This document shows positions 11,369 to 22,317 of a stretch of DNA of 64,000 nt, piece after piece. The stretch's first letter is position 1. Every line of letters starts with the position of its first letter. The DNA is from Urechis unicinctus. Taxonomy: Eukaryota; Annelida; Polychaeta; Xenopneusta; Urechidae. The stretch covers positions 38,660,161 through 38,724,160 of the forward strand of contig CM067343.1 in the NCBI GenBank assembly GCA_034190875.2, written 5' to 3'. Under the pieces are notes generated by a model. The model had not been told where the DNA came from and did not search any database. It worked only from the letters and a program-made list of their open reading frames with translations. The translations under genes and the position numbers were made by a program.

Positions 11369-11374
11369 AATAAA
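11369..11374 (+). terminator. AATAAA polyadenylation signal in the element
   Basis: AATAAA in the context TGCTGCAATAAAGTTGTT. It is changed in the copy B remnant, where the corresponding bases read AGTAGAGAG. Confidence 0.35.
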
Positions 11375-11450
11375 GTTGTTATCGCTGTATACTCAAGCCT
11401 TGTGTTCCCAGCCGTCAACAACACTGTTTATGTGTTAAGGAAGATTTGAC

Positions 11451-13162
11451 GGATGGACACAGCGAACATCTTTGTTATGTAAGTAAACCCATACATTTCA
11501 CATGAGACATTTTAGAATGTCGATTCTAATCTAATAACAGTACAATTTCCCACCGACATTTTTTAAACGTTGTTCTTGCTGCTCTGTGCAAAGCAGTGAA
11601 TACCGGCCATTTTTAAAAATGCCTCTGTTGTGGTAGAAATGTGACTTGATGTAAGAAACCACTGACTTTTTTACCAAAGACATTATGACTGGGGAATTCT
11701 GGAATATTCCGATTATAGGGGCTTTTGTCCAACCAAAACTAAGACATCATGTCATAGGTTGTTTCACAAATGATAGCTTCGTTCCACCAGCTATGAATGT
11801 TTCTTAATGCGCACATATGTATACACGTGACCCAAAGCCAGTTTTATGTGAAGTTATATTCATATGACATGTGCATGGTGTTAACATGCTTAATTTATCA
11901 CGTTAACCTTATCCTGGCTGAAAGCAGCTTACGCTGATTTTCTTTTCACATTATGCTTTAAAAAATAAGCAGCATGCAATCTGATTCAAAGCCTTGCGGT
12001 CTCATTTCGCAGGGATATTCTTGTGTCAAACCTTTGTTAAACAAATTACAGGTAATTTTGCTCGGCACTGCGCATTGTCTTGTGTGGGAGCAATATGCGA
12101 TATTCTTCATTCTGAATCTACACACGTGTAATATGCTCGCATGGAACGTACTAATACCCGGAATAGGAATAGGGAACTATGTGCTTTGAGAACATCAATG
12201 CTATAAACTTTACTCAATATTTGTGTTCGCCCGAGGTGATAGCTTCTTGTTATGACCATTCATGTAGCATTATGCTCTGCAGCATATCGTGTGCATTTAA
12301 ATGTCTCCAATCAGTATGATTAATCAAGTAACCCCGTAGCAGTAAAGTGTAATTTGCAGGGCAAGCTCAAATGAGGAACGCCTAACACAAACACATTATA
12401 GCAAAGACGTCATACACAATGATGTGTACATCGATACCAGATTTCAAATCAAAGTGTTCACATTTGTTAAAGGCTAGTTTATAGTCGTGTATGATTTAAG
12501 CATATAGTTCACATGATAAAGCATCACACATAAGTCCCCTACATTAAATGTATAAAATAATTACATAACGGAACACAATTGGGCAGCACAATGCATTGGT
12601 ATGAATTAATATAAGATTTGATTTATATTGATATTTGCGGCTGGTGTTATCTACTGTTGTGGGCTGGTTTAATATATTCATGTATCAAAGCATTTTTAAT
12701 CAGTTCTATAATCAGTACAATGTGACCTTACATTTTGTATCCTGTTCTGGTTATTAACAGGGTACGCCATTATAAGACGGGCGGTTAAAATACATTTAGT
12801 TTTGTTCAGTACGTTTTAATAGCTCCTGAGCGGTTTGCGTAAGATCAATGATTATCGTCCATGCCGGTTTACTAAATGCAGAAGCGCTGCTGATTGCATT
12901 ATGATGACGTAAAAACAACGCATGTATGCATAGTCCGGGGCAAATAGTATTGTCTATGAGATTATATCAGATGGAATTTCCTGAAATATGACGTCATAGT
13001 GTGAGTCAGTTGACCTGTCACATTTGTACAAAATATACATTTCCTTTGCATCTAGCAAAGACTTTCTTAGGAACGATAACGACAATCCGTTTAAGATTAC
13101 CGCTGTAATAGAAATATTTCATGTTTTAGCTGTGGTCGAGCAATGCCGATCAAACTGCTTGA
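11451..13162 (+). repeat. Copy A block 5, paralogous to 38291-40775 and partly to 53740-54730
   Basis: Anchors shared with B include AAGCAGTGAATACCGGCCATT, cut here to 20 bases as AAGCAGTGAATACCGGCCAT, GCACATATGTATACACGTG and GACGTCATAGTGT. At about 11838 A jumps directly from CCCAAAGCCA to the sequence found at 39060 in B. C (53880) agrees with B over this interval, so A has lost about 400 bp. B has an extra segment at about 39632-40033. No gene was seen. Confidence 0.9.
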
Positions 13163-13188
13163 CTGCTCTCTCTCTCTCTCTCTCTCTC
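13163..13188. repeat. (TC)n microsatellite
   Basis: A run of about 12 TC dinucleotides at the right end of block 5. Copy B diverges from A at the same place and carries a pair of short direct repeats instead (40780-40914). Confidence 0.9.
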
Positions 13189-13360
13189 ACTCAAGAGGGA
13201 TAGTAGCAGTAGCTTTTCTTACATTCTACCACCCTTTCAAAAGAGTCGCCAGTCGGCATGTTCTAACAAAGCTCATATAACAACAGATGAAATATGTAGA
13301 AACGATTTGGCACGTTGCATTCTGCCTCAGACACCACCTTTAGACAATATGCAACTGATG

Positions 13361-14550
13361 GCTGCCACAGGGTATGAAGTTACGAACAAATCCTATGGTA
13401 CAGGTATATTAATTTTGCCATACTTTTCTTCTCCTTGCGTATGTTCCTAATAAGTAGCAATACACCGCCTGAACCATGCAGGTGTTTGGCATGATATACA
13501 ATGATAAAATTTTGTGCAAAGACGGCTGAATATTAACAAAGCATGCAACTTATTTGAATAATCATGCTCGCCGGGGAATCAAAAGCATGGATTAGGTTTT
13601 CTATGATGTCATTTTATGTATGAAATGTGTCGGCCGAATGTTAATAATGCAGTACCACTCTATAAGGGTTCATTATGGGTAATGCTATTGCATTACAAAT
13701 AGAGTGGCACAGCGTTGTCGATGAATTATACGCATCAGATGAGCAAGGTTAGAGGAAATTAATATAACCTGCATCTTCGCTGGCTGCAGGGGAAAACAGT
13801 CCAAATGAAATGGCACTTTGCCGAGGCATGTTTGCTTTATCAAAATGTCATCTGTATGTGATAGGAACAAACGAGTGGATAGGTGGAGGGGGCTTGCTTC
13901 GTCGTTATTTTGCTTTTTGATTAATATATCTGGCAATCTGCATGGGCAATGACATTTATGTAACTCTATTTGGCAAGATATTGTTGGGCGACAAGTGCGA
14001 TGATGTTGCAAAACCCGACAATGTTTTGTACAGTGACGTAAGTGTACCTCAGCCGACTACCAAATAAGTTTGCCATCAATATTTATTTTTCATGACAAAA
14101 TACGATCAACCACGATCAGGATCCTTATCTTGTTTTTTGATATGTAGCCACGTTTGATTATTGACCATAACTTGCTATAAACCTGGCTTTGCTAACAGAT
14201 CCTTTTGGAGTCCAATGCAAAGCGCATTATGCCGTGAAAAATCCGTTTGACTTTAATTCCCTCAAACAATCAAATATATAGCCTGCTGTCTTCATCAATA
14301 AAAATCGGTTAAATGCTGAAAGGAATCTTAATCGGAAATATGCAATTTAAAATCACAAATCAGCTTATTATTTGTGTCGCTAGGTTATTCATGACGGCAT
14401 TCGGGTTAAGTCGTGACAATTATGTAACTTGTATTCATCATGTAATTTGTATTCATTGATTGCGGTGCCAATCTCCTTTGTGCATGTCGCTTTTTATTAA
14501 CCTACACGGCCTTATTGCAATGCATCAAAAGAGAAAGAGGAGCCAAATGA
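13361..14550 (+). repeat. Copy A block 6, paralogous to 42883-44175 and partly to 50330-50545
   Basis: Shared anchors are GTATGAAGTTACGAACAAATC, cut here to TATGAAGTTACGAACAAATC, CACCGCCTGAACCATGCAGG and CCTACACGGCCTTATTGCAA. B has small insertions at about 43385-43580. Minus-strand frames share a short segment (TCRPTISCQI) between copies but diverge in frame on both sides, so no gene is called. Confidence 0.9.
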
Positions 14551-16574
14551 GTCGAGCAATCCGTATTTAATATTTTCAAAAAATGAATGTTACCACTTCA
14601 CCATTGGAATAAGGTTATGCAATTTATGTGCACTTCCTTTTAACTATGCATTAGTGATAGGCATGGCGTGTAATCGTTGATGAATGATACCTCCCACTGC
14701 TACAGCATGATGGAACACCTAATGAAACAAAACGCCATTGAATGTATAGAAGGCCCAAAATGTATAGCAATTGGGGTCAGATGGCTCTTTGTCATTAAAT
14801 ATTGACAATATCCAGTGCATTACTTGATGACTCAATTGTAAGTTATATTTATATATGATGTCGGTCTTAAAAGACAAGTTTGACTGGTGTCATAGTAAAG
14901 ATGCTTTGATGCGACCAATGAATGTATTTTCCAGGCTAACATATTCTTTGTTTAATAATTGATACATATCGAACACAAATATCAAAAAGTCGTCAAGATG
15001 AAACTTTATTTCGTATGAGATAAAGGTTGTAGGACTTCACTCATAAGTCTTACCCAATTGTATGCCTATTCACATGCGATTTATAGTGACAGGCTTAACA
15101 ACATGGACGTTATTACCTCGGTGTAAGGCTATGTAAAAGAGATGAAATAATTGATGTATAAAAACGCCATTTGTTGACGATAATGACGTTCAAACTACAC
15201 GCGTCTAACATGCAAAATGAGACATTTGCCTTAATCCATAATAAGGGTTTGATTAGCCAGTTTGTAATATATCTGCAACATGAGAACATCCACAAAGTCC
15301 GACATACCTAAATTATTACATTCATGTTTGCCTTCCTTAAGGCACTACTTAAGATCCATATAGATAAAGAGGTTTGGGTTAAATTTACGTAATGTATAAA
15401 CTATACCATGGTACCTGTGAGGAGGGCTGAGAAGCACAGCCGCTTCAACCATGTACTGGTTTCTAGATAGGGTAACCTAAAACCATCATAAGTTGCAAAG
15501 TGCCAGTTCCTTTATTTTGTAATCGGAGTATGGTGATTTCAAACAAATCTTCATACTCTTCCGAGAAAGCAACATTGCGTTGAGACTTTTTGATTCGCAG
15601 CATGCCCTCGGTTACAAGTATCTCAAAAGCTTCTAAGTCTATAGGCTTGAAGTGCTTTGCTATATACATTCCCATTCACATAATATGCACCTGTTAGCGC
15701 ATATTATTTACCTAATACTCTCATCATTCTTATAAACGCATTACGTAGGAGTTCAGAGGCACTGTAATATGCAGGCTAATTGAATAGGGACATACGCGGG
15801 ATGGAAACACGTGCTTTCACCATAGACGGACATTAGCTTGATGCATTATGAGTCAGAAAGTCATCTTATAGACACCTAATTCGACGGCGTGCATTTTCAC
15901 TAACTATGCAAAGGTCCCACTTCGGTTATGTCTCTTTATAAATTGTCGGAACTGAATTTGCGCGTTTCACTTACTGGATCACCTACGTATAATAAGTAAA
16001 ATGAGTCACACTTAGGTGCTAATAAGCAAAATTTTCTGTGTTATGTTTTACATAAAAAGTACGCTGTTTTTTTCTGTGAATGCAACACCGAATGCTTGTT
16101 TTAAAGGCCTGGCTGCAAATAATGGGCCTTGCAAATAATGGTTATATCACTTTACAGTAGGTGTCTTTGTGCCTTATACAATTACAGCCAGAAGTCTGTG
16201 CAAGTGATCTTATCGTTACCCGACGAGGAGATCGTGTACTGATTATCATTTCAATATGAATAGAGACAAGAATGTACGTTCATGATGCCACCGTGACCTC
16301 GAGGTTGACCCGCAACGCCCCTTGATTACTGCATTGTCTTTGATCAGCCAGTGTGATGATTCGCCACCCTATGTCGTGACGCATGCTATTCTTATTCCTG
16401 CACGAATCGTACCAGTCATTGAGTGCAAACATTAAACTATTTATAAAACTCAACAGACGAATGAAATACTAACCCCTCTGCATTTTGCATGTGTAGATGA
16501 GAGAATAGGACATCAAGGCTTATCCTTACTGGAATGACGACAGGTAATTGTCTTTGTGTTAGCATTTGCAAAAC
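14551..16574. other. A-only stretch, absent from copy B
   Basis: Copy B joins directly across this interval (near 44175-44184). The part at 15040-15350 aligns loosely with 24440-24660 (ATTGTATGC, TTCACAT, ACATGGA, ACCTCG-TGTAAG). Its end, 15270-15350, aligns with 37500-37570 (CAACAT-AGAACATTCAC and ATTATTACAT-CTTGTTT). The segment is therefore an older member of the same repeat family. No gene was seen. Confidence 0.6.
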
Positions 16575-17285
16575 GTTTGTTTTACAAATTGCATTTCATT
16601 TATCTCTTACTTCCCGCATGCTTTATTACTAAGCTTTATTGTACATCATAAATGGACCATCAAGCACAGCTATAACATCATACGAATATTGTTCTGATGT
16701 TCAGATAGGGTTCATATGAGGGTATTAATGGGTTACCCAAACAATGCTTCACTATCGGGAGCTCTATACTTTATATCATACTTTGAAGCTGTGGTGTTGG
16801 CTGGGGAGCAAGCGTCTGCGCTTTTCTCGCACCTTCTTTTTACGTACGACAGCTTGTGCTGCTCTGTGGCAACTAAACCTGTTAGACATGATAAAAATGC
16901 TTCTGAACGAGCGCTGCTCTGAGCGCGACGACAGAGCTCTATTTACAAGGCCTAAGGCACCGACCAATTTCCTGCAAGATATACTACTAGCCCCAGGGTA
17001 TTAACGACACGAGTTCGCTACTAGCAATGTGTGAATCATGCGAAAGTTATTATCTCTTGGTAGACGAACTTCTCAGTGAGCAAAAGGATATTATCATTTG
17101 CCAATAGTACATGGGGTCATTCAGCTAAAATCAACGGAGCCCAGTTAAAATACAAAATGAAGATAGATAGCTTCGTGTTCTAACCATTTCGTAATTGCCC
17201 AGTATTTTGATAGCACGAAAATAGAGAACGTCATCATTAATGTGCTCAGCATTACTGCTGTTTGAGAATTTCCGACGAGTATATT
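16575..17285 (+). repeat. Copy A block 7, paralogous to 44184-44895
   Basis: Shared anchors include GACAGCTTGTGCTGCTCTGT and AACTAAACCTGTTAGACA. Overlapping open frames on both strands (16744-17004 plus, 16776-16967 minus) recur in B. Comparing A with B codon by codon gives roughly 19 replacements to 5 synonymous changes in the plus frame, about what neutral drift gives, so they are not called as genes. Confidence 0.9.
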
Positions 17286-19270
17286 CGAGTGGAATTTGTA
17301 TTGAGTGTTGTTTGTTGTAGAAAGTGTAATGTATGTGTAGCCGTTAAATTTCCGTGCCAACAAAGTGGGTGCTCGATCCAATTCAATCTTATTTACAGCT
17401 GCTATTGGTGTCTTACTTATTCATGTAACAAAGATACTCGAATCATGCATATATTTGCTAACGCATTTTTTCAACCCTATCGAGAGCGCCACCTATATGA
17501 ATATATTAAATGTATTATGCTTCTAATGTAGCGGCGTCGAAGTTTCTAAACACCATTCACAATGGTGCAGGCCATAACTGCTGATCCTACGTACGGTGGC
17601 AATATCCTCCTTAAAATAGCGTGAAGTGTTTTATTTTCATCATCTTACATGCAGTGCGATGTTGGAACACTGCAGTTTAGTCGTCTACCGGATGCATAAA
17701 AATCCACACACAAATTAATCGATGGAAATGCCCTCATCAGCTCTTTAAGGGAGACAGAAAAACAAACTGATGAAGCTTGAAATGTGATTTGCACGTCACT
17801 CAGTAATTTGCTGGGACAGGACCAAGTCCGAGTTGACGACTGACATAAAGACAAGTTTCTTTTCTGTTTGCTCGGCATTTACATTCCGCCAATACTCCAT
17901 GTTTGACATGCTAATGCTAAACAGTGATTTGTTGTGTCAATAATACACGGGTTCGAAGAGTGTTCGGTTGCAAAGTATATACAAGATTATCAAACCGCAA
18001 TATTAATTCAAATCGAATTAAAGATGAATAGTAAATATGGTGCATTGCAATACCTACTACCCCAATTTACTAGCAAAGTGGAAATTCATCACAAATGCTC
18101 TAAAGCTATTATTGTCATCGTCCAGTTTGTTTATTCAATGCGGAAGTGAAGTGGATACAGCCATATGGTACATTGAAACTCACTGTAAAGTCAAAATATC
18201 CTTGGGGTACAGCTGAATATATAGTTCCAACGATCATGTTATGCTACGCAGCTTGATGGTACAACACTTAAGGATTCTAACAACCACTTCTGTGTGATTA
18301 TATCGGATTTTAGCTTGAAACAGAATGTCCTTCGATACTGTGATGAAACCCTCCGTGGCAATGCCGTATAGCTTTACTGAATATCCCATAGTTGTTCAAA
18401 TACAAGCATTCTTTTGGATGGACGACACATTCTAGCAATGTAGTCCGTACTCTTTTTCATTCAACACCTTATAATCTAACTCGTGAATTGCATTAGCTTT
18501 GAGCGTAATAAACTTTGCCAAGCATGAGAGATGATGGCCGTCACAGAGCAAGATTGACATCATAAATATCGAAGATACTTGTTAAACCAGAATCTGGATC
18601 AGCTGCTAGCAATAACTGATATAAATTGTAGAAGAGGCCTCATAAGGAGCAGATTGGTGCTCCGGAGCAAGCACGGGACAAACGGGAATGCTGCGATCTT
18701 TTATAAAACAAAACATTCTAAGTAAACTTACATCCCCTTGCTGTCATATAACCGTTAATGCCGCTCATTAGTCCCACTTTTATGTTTTCCACTGTCACTG
18801 TAGCTGAACTAATAGCCGTTAACTTATGTCGCTAAAAAAATCTGTAGCAAAAAATTCGGTGTAAAGTTTTCATCCGTTGACGAAGGCGCACCTCATACTG
18901 ATTCGTGACAACTGGATATGACATTGTGATGTAGGACCGAATGACAGCTTCAGTCAATTTTGCTTAGCTTTGATATTTGCTCGCCGAGTACAGTTGATTA
19001 AATGCAGCCAGGATATGGTAAATCAATATGGGCTCGCTTTACGACTTCTCTGTGTAAATCGCCTTTTTAGCACAGGTTTTAAAATGATTTAATCCACCAT
19101 CAAGGCGTAGGATTGACCAATATTACTCACACATTGATTCCCTTGTCGCTTCTTACTTCAATAACTCACAAGTACCCGACGCAAATTAAGTGCATGTACT
19201 GTGAGTGTTGCATGACGTTTTATAATGTAATGGGTGGCTGATAAGACGCGATCAGAGACTTAAACATATA
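17286..19270. other. A-only non-coding stretch
   Basis: Not present in copy B, which joins 44895 to the sequence matching 19875. No repeat, RNA gene or protein-like frame was recognised. Confidence 0.5.
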
Positions 19271-19367
19271 GGGCTAGTGATAGTGCTAATGATAAGGCTA
19301 GTGATAGGGCAAGTGATAGTGCTTGTGATCCGGCAAGTGTTTAAGGCTAGTGAAAGTGCTAGTGATA
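19271..19367 (+). repeat. 12-bp minisatellite, eight units
   Basis: Units of the form GGGCTAGTGATA with changes at the first three bases and occasional inner changes. Seven units are 12 bp and one is 13 bp. In one plus-strand frame the array reads as repeated Ala-Ser-Asp-x tetrapeptides before a stop. It is found only in copy A. Confidence 0.9.
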
Positions 19368-19874
19368 GGTCCACTTTAATGCTACTTACAGAGCATTCAT
19401 TTCATACGCATGGATTCTGTATAAATCAAGTTACAGTGAATGTAATAACGTGTGAGGAGTAGTCATAACGTGCATATAAAGTTAAGTAGAACATATATTG
19501 ATTTATTTGTGAAATCTCGATAATTTCAGCAGTTACACTTGTTAAGATAAACATTTTTTATATTGGCATGCAAAGTCCTTTATATTTCTCCTAGCGATGT
19601 GCATAAACGATTAAATGTGATAAACAAGTTAAATACGACTCCAAATCTGGATCGGACTTGCAATCAATGTTCACGGATTACCTTATTTATAGTTTGGGCT
19701 GACCACGCAAAAAGCTGCAAGTACCATAAGGAAGGGAAGCACCTTCTATATCAACCATATGACGCAGATGTTTGAAAAGACCAGATAATGTTACAGCAAT
19801 AGTTTTAGTGCATAGTTCTCATTGCGATCGGCAATTAAAGTATAAGATGTAGGGGGATATTCGGTGCCTGTTCC
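19368..19874. other. A-only non-coding stretch after the minisatellite
   Basis: No paralogue in the window, no repeat and no recognisable gene. Confidence 0.4.
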
Positions 19875-20145
19875 ATTATGATACATTGTTACGCTTTTGT
19901 CGCGCAGGTTGTTGATCCCCATTTGTGACCATCTGTTGGTTTACTTGTGCCATGATACTCATGCTTAGAAGCAGACTCATAGTACAGCTATGATTCAACA
20001 TGATCACGCCGCTATGCACATATTACTATATTGATTGAATCAAGGCTCAATATGAGACCGAAATGTTATCATCATCATCGCTGTGAACATCCTCAATATT
20101 TTATATTAATCTCTAGAATATGTCATAGGAAGTCATTGTGACATT

Positions 20146-20233
20146 CGATGCTTAACGCAACGTACTATGGCTGTATCTTATCAGCAAGCGCATCCACTCA
20201 AACCATGTCTGTTCAATGGAGCGTTAAGCATCG
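20146..20233. repeat. Perfect 13-bp inverted repeat
   Basis: CGATGCTTAACGC at 20146-20158 is matched by its exact reverse complement at 20221-20233, with a 62-base loop. The B counterpart (about 45178-45265) has changes in both arms that break the pairing. Confidence 0.7.
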
Positions 20234-20619
20234 TACACTGCGATGAAAGATAATTTAGCTATCACAAATGCATAACATTCGTCTGGCTCTCAATGTCGAA
20301 TGATTTCTTATATGTCTGCATCACACGATACATGGAGTATTCACAGCAATGATATGGTCTTGATTCAGCGATTTCGTATGGCACTTCAGTGACTGTTAAG
20401 TAATAATGTGTCAGCCATTTCTGTCAAGGACTGAGTCAATCGACCAAATAACCTAGTGCGACGTCTAGACGTTAAATTGCTTATGAACGCAGTGAATACC
20501 AGCTAAACAGCTGTTTCGGTAGAGGCGTGGAAGAAACCTCTGACGCAAGAGCTACATTCAACCCGATGACATCAGGACCGTTTAGCCTACCTAGAACTTC
20601 GTTTGTTTGAAGATCACTA

Positions 20620-20793
20620 ATGGCTAAACGGAGCTTGAATAATGGCATATGCTTGATTCAGAAGTATTTTCGACATTTAAACTATCGATTGAAGGCTAAT
20701 TACAAAAGTGCGTCCAATCCTTTTCAATCTGATGAAATGCTGTTTTGCGTATTTGGTGCAGAATTGCACATTACGGCTTATCATCAAACTGTT
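20620..20793 (+). pseudogene. Copy A counterpart of the 107-codon frame at 45711
   Basis: Starts ATGGCTAAACGGAGCTTG like the copy B frame and follows it for about 32 codons. It then contains a stretch of about 50 bases missing from B and runs to TGA in HQTV at about 20791. Of the first four codon differences three change the amino acid, so there is no sign of protein-level constraint. Either a gene remnant or a chance frame. Confidence 0.25.
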
Positions 20794-20960
20794 TGAGTTT
20801 AATAATCGTAAGTCATATTCAAATTAAAGAGAGTTAAAGTTGCACTTGCATGACACCGAAAAGGTTCATTTTCACCAAAACATAATAGATAACTGTGAAA
20901 TAACAACTATTAACCTAGTTTGTATTTTGGAAACAATTTAGAAATTTGCAGTTATATGAA

Positions 20961-21930
20961 AATAGCAACCATTAACCTGGACATGGACAGCTATTTATTT
21001 TGACTTGCCTCTTCAATTATAGATCACTGCAGCATAAGTAGATGATCATGGTTCAAGCAAAACAATGTGTTTATAATACGGACCTGGCTAAACATTAGGC
21101 AAATAACAATGGGTACATTGTTCTGTGGTCGGCCATTGATGATGCAGGCTGGCACGGGATCATTCTGAAACAACGTAACATGAAGCACATGAAACATGTA
21201 TCCATGCGGACAACTTTATTTAGACAGAACAAGAACATCGCATGCTCGGCCAAAGTTGCCTGCCGTTATGTCGTGTCTGATAATACCACTCCGTATGAAG
21301 ATTGAAGAAGATAAGAGACTATGAAAGAGCGCGCATCCTGACATACTTGGCTTGCGGCCTTCCATAAATTCTGTCGATCAATATATATCATACGTTAAGG
21401 ATCACGGACGACAGCACTTAAAATGTTGCTTTCGGGCAAGCAGATACAGTTGCCTAAATAATTATTTCATTGGAAGAAGTTTCGAAGTTTTAGGCGCGAT
21501 CTGGACTGACGCGGCTATGGTCGCTCGAAAGGTTCGGCTCACACCAATCATTGCAACAGCATTCCTCTGAATGAATATGACAGCTATACGTGCAAGCTTT
21601 AATATTAACGTCATCATTTTCATCACTATTATTATGTTTGCCGTCAGCATGTGTTTTAGTTGTGGAAGACTATTCTCTCCTGCGTAACCCATTAGGTCGC
21701 ATTATAGATAACGTCATTCATGTCACTTTATTCGGCATGATGATATTGTGACGCATTTGCAATATAGTCACCAAACCCACAATGATCGGTACTGTTACGT
21801 GACTGTACCCCGGGCAGATACCAAATACATTGCAGTAAGCGGCTTATAATAGCGAATATGTCTTTTAACCGCAGTAGAATAGGAAGTAGGGGCTCGGGTG
21901 CAACAATTCAATAATACTGCAGGTGAAATT
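20961..21930. other. Unmatched stretch between copy A and the polymerase remnants
   Basis: No paralogue in the window and no protein-like frame that could be assigned. The composition is slightly richer in GC than copy A. It might include further decayed element sequence given its neighbour. Confidence 0.4.
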
Positions 21931-22290
21931 AGAGACGTGATTCTCTGCCTAGTTGCTCGTGTCAAAGTGTCGGATATCCTCCTGCATATCAGTGTTCTTG
22001 TACTCTGTGTGATGCGTTGTGTCTTGCATAGACAGAACAGGCCAACAACCTCTTCCGCTGAGCGCAGGATTTTCATGTTAACGTGTTTGCAAAGATACTC
22101 CATTGTCTTGCCGAACACAGAGTTATTCATCCGCTCGTAAATGTCCTTCTCAAAGTCACTGGCCAATGGTCCTGGTGGAATAAGAGTGCATGGTGTATCT
22201 TGATCAGCTTCAATCTAACCGATAGAGCTTGAGGTTTCTGTAGTGGATCATATACTTCTCTCGACATCTTAGGTGCACCAATATGCTCCT
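21931..22290 (-). pseudogene. Polinton/Maverick-type DNA polymerase B fragment, minus strand
   Basis: Read on the minus strand from about 22290, the translation gives EKYMIHYRNLKLYR. After a frameshift it gives LKLIKIHHALLF, then SDFEKDIYERMNNSVFGKTM with KHVNMKILRS, and in another frame NTDMQEDIRHFDTSN followed by a TAG. The order and the NNSVFGKTM signature are those of the palm/finger part of protein-primed family B polymerases of Polintons and related adintovirus-like elements. The stretch normally lying between the KILRS and TDMQED parts is missing, so there is an internal deletion as well as at least two frameshifts and a stop. A polymerase of this type would copy the element's linear DNA. 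This copy is dead. Confidence 0.8.
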
Positions 22291-22317
22291 AGGAGATATT
22301 TCCGTTAGTCTGACAAC

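Larger units (their letters stand above)
7536..11450 (+). mobile_element. Degenerate 5'-truncated integrase-bearing element
   Basis: This stretch has a higher GC content and a different texture from its flanks. It interrupts the alignment of copy A with B and C at its left edge. It contains, in order, a short Lys/Gln-rich coding fragment, a retroviral-type integrase with stops and frameshifts, further decayed frames, a purine run at 9949-9957 and a long 3' segment that may be a terminal repeat. No matching terminal repeat exists at the left edge, and the sequence begins inside coding sequence, so the 5' end is missing. Copy B keeps only matching 3' pieces (37745-38290), so the insertion predates the A/B duplication. 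Its superfamily is unresolved; an LTR retroelement is the best guess. Confidence 0.75.
9958..11450 (+). repeat. Candidate 3' long terminal repeat or 3' end of the element
   Basis: About 1.5 kb without protein-like frames follows the purine run. It contains a 31-bp G run and an AATAAA signal at 11369 about 30 bases before CAAGCCTTGTGTTCCC, in the way R/U5 ends are organised. No second copy exists at the element's left edge, so the LTR identity cannot be confirmed here. Copy B keeps only the middle (10495-10585) and the end (11285-11450). The exact right boundary is not determined. Confidence 0.35.
19875..20960 (+). repeat. Copy A block 8, paralogous to 44900-45990; right end of copy A
   Basis: Shared anchors are GATACATTG, GTCGCGCAGGTTGTTG (B has GACGCGCAGGTTGTTG), GCTACATTCAACCCGATGAC and GGAGCTTGAATAATGGCATA. 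Alignment fades at about 20960. Beyond it A and B have unrelated sequence. Confidence 0.88.

Noticed and set aside
13685..14011. 108-codon minus-strand frame resembling part of 43464-43706
   Set aside because: Only a short segment is shared in frame with copy B. Both ends diverge through frameshifts, so it is not a retained gene.
21352..21570. Possible additional polymerase or integrase coding near the Polinton remnant
   Set aside because: No recognised motif in any frame; its position near the remnant alone is not enough.
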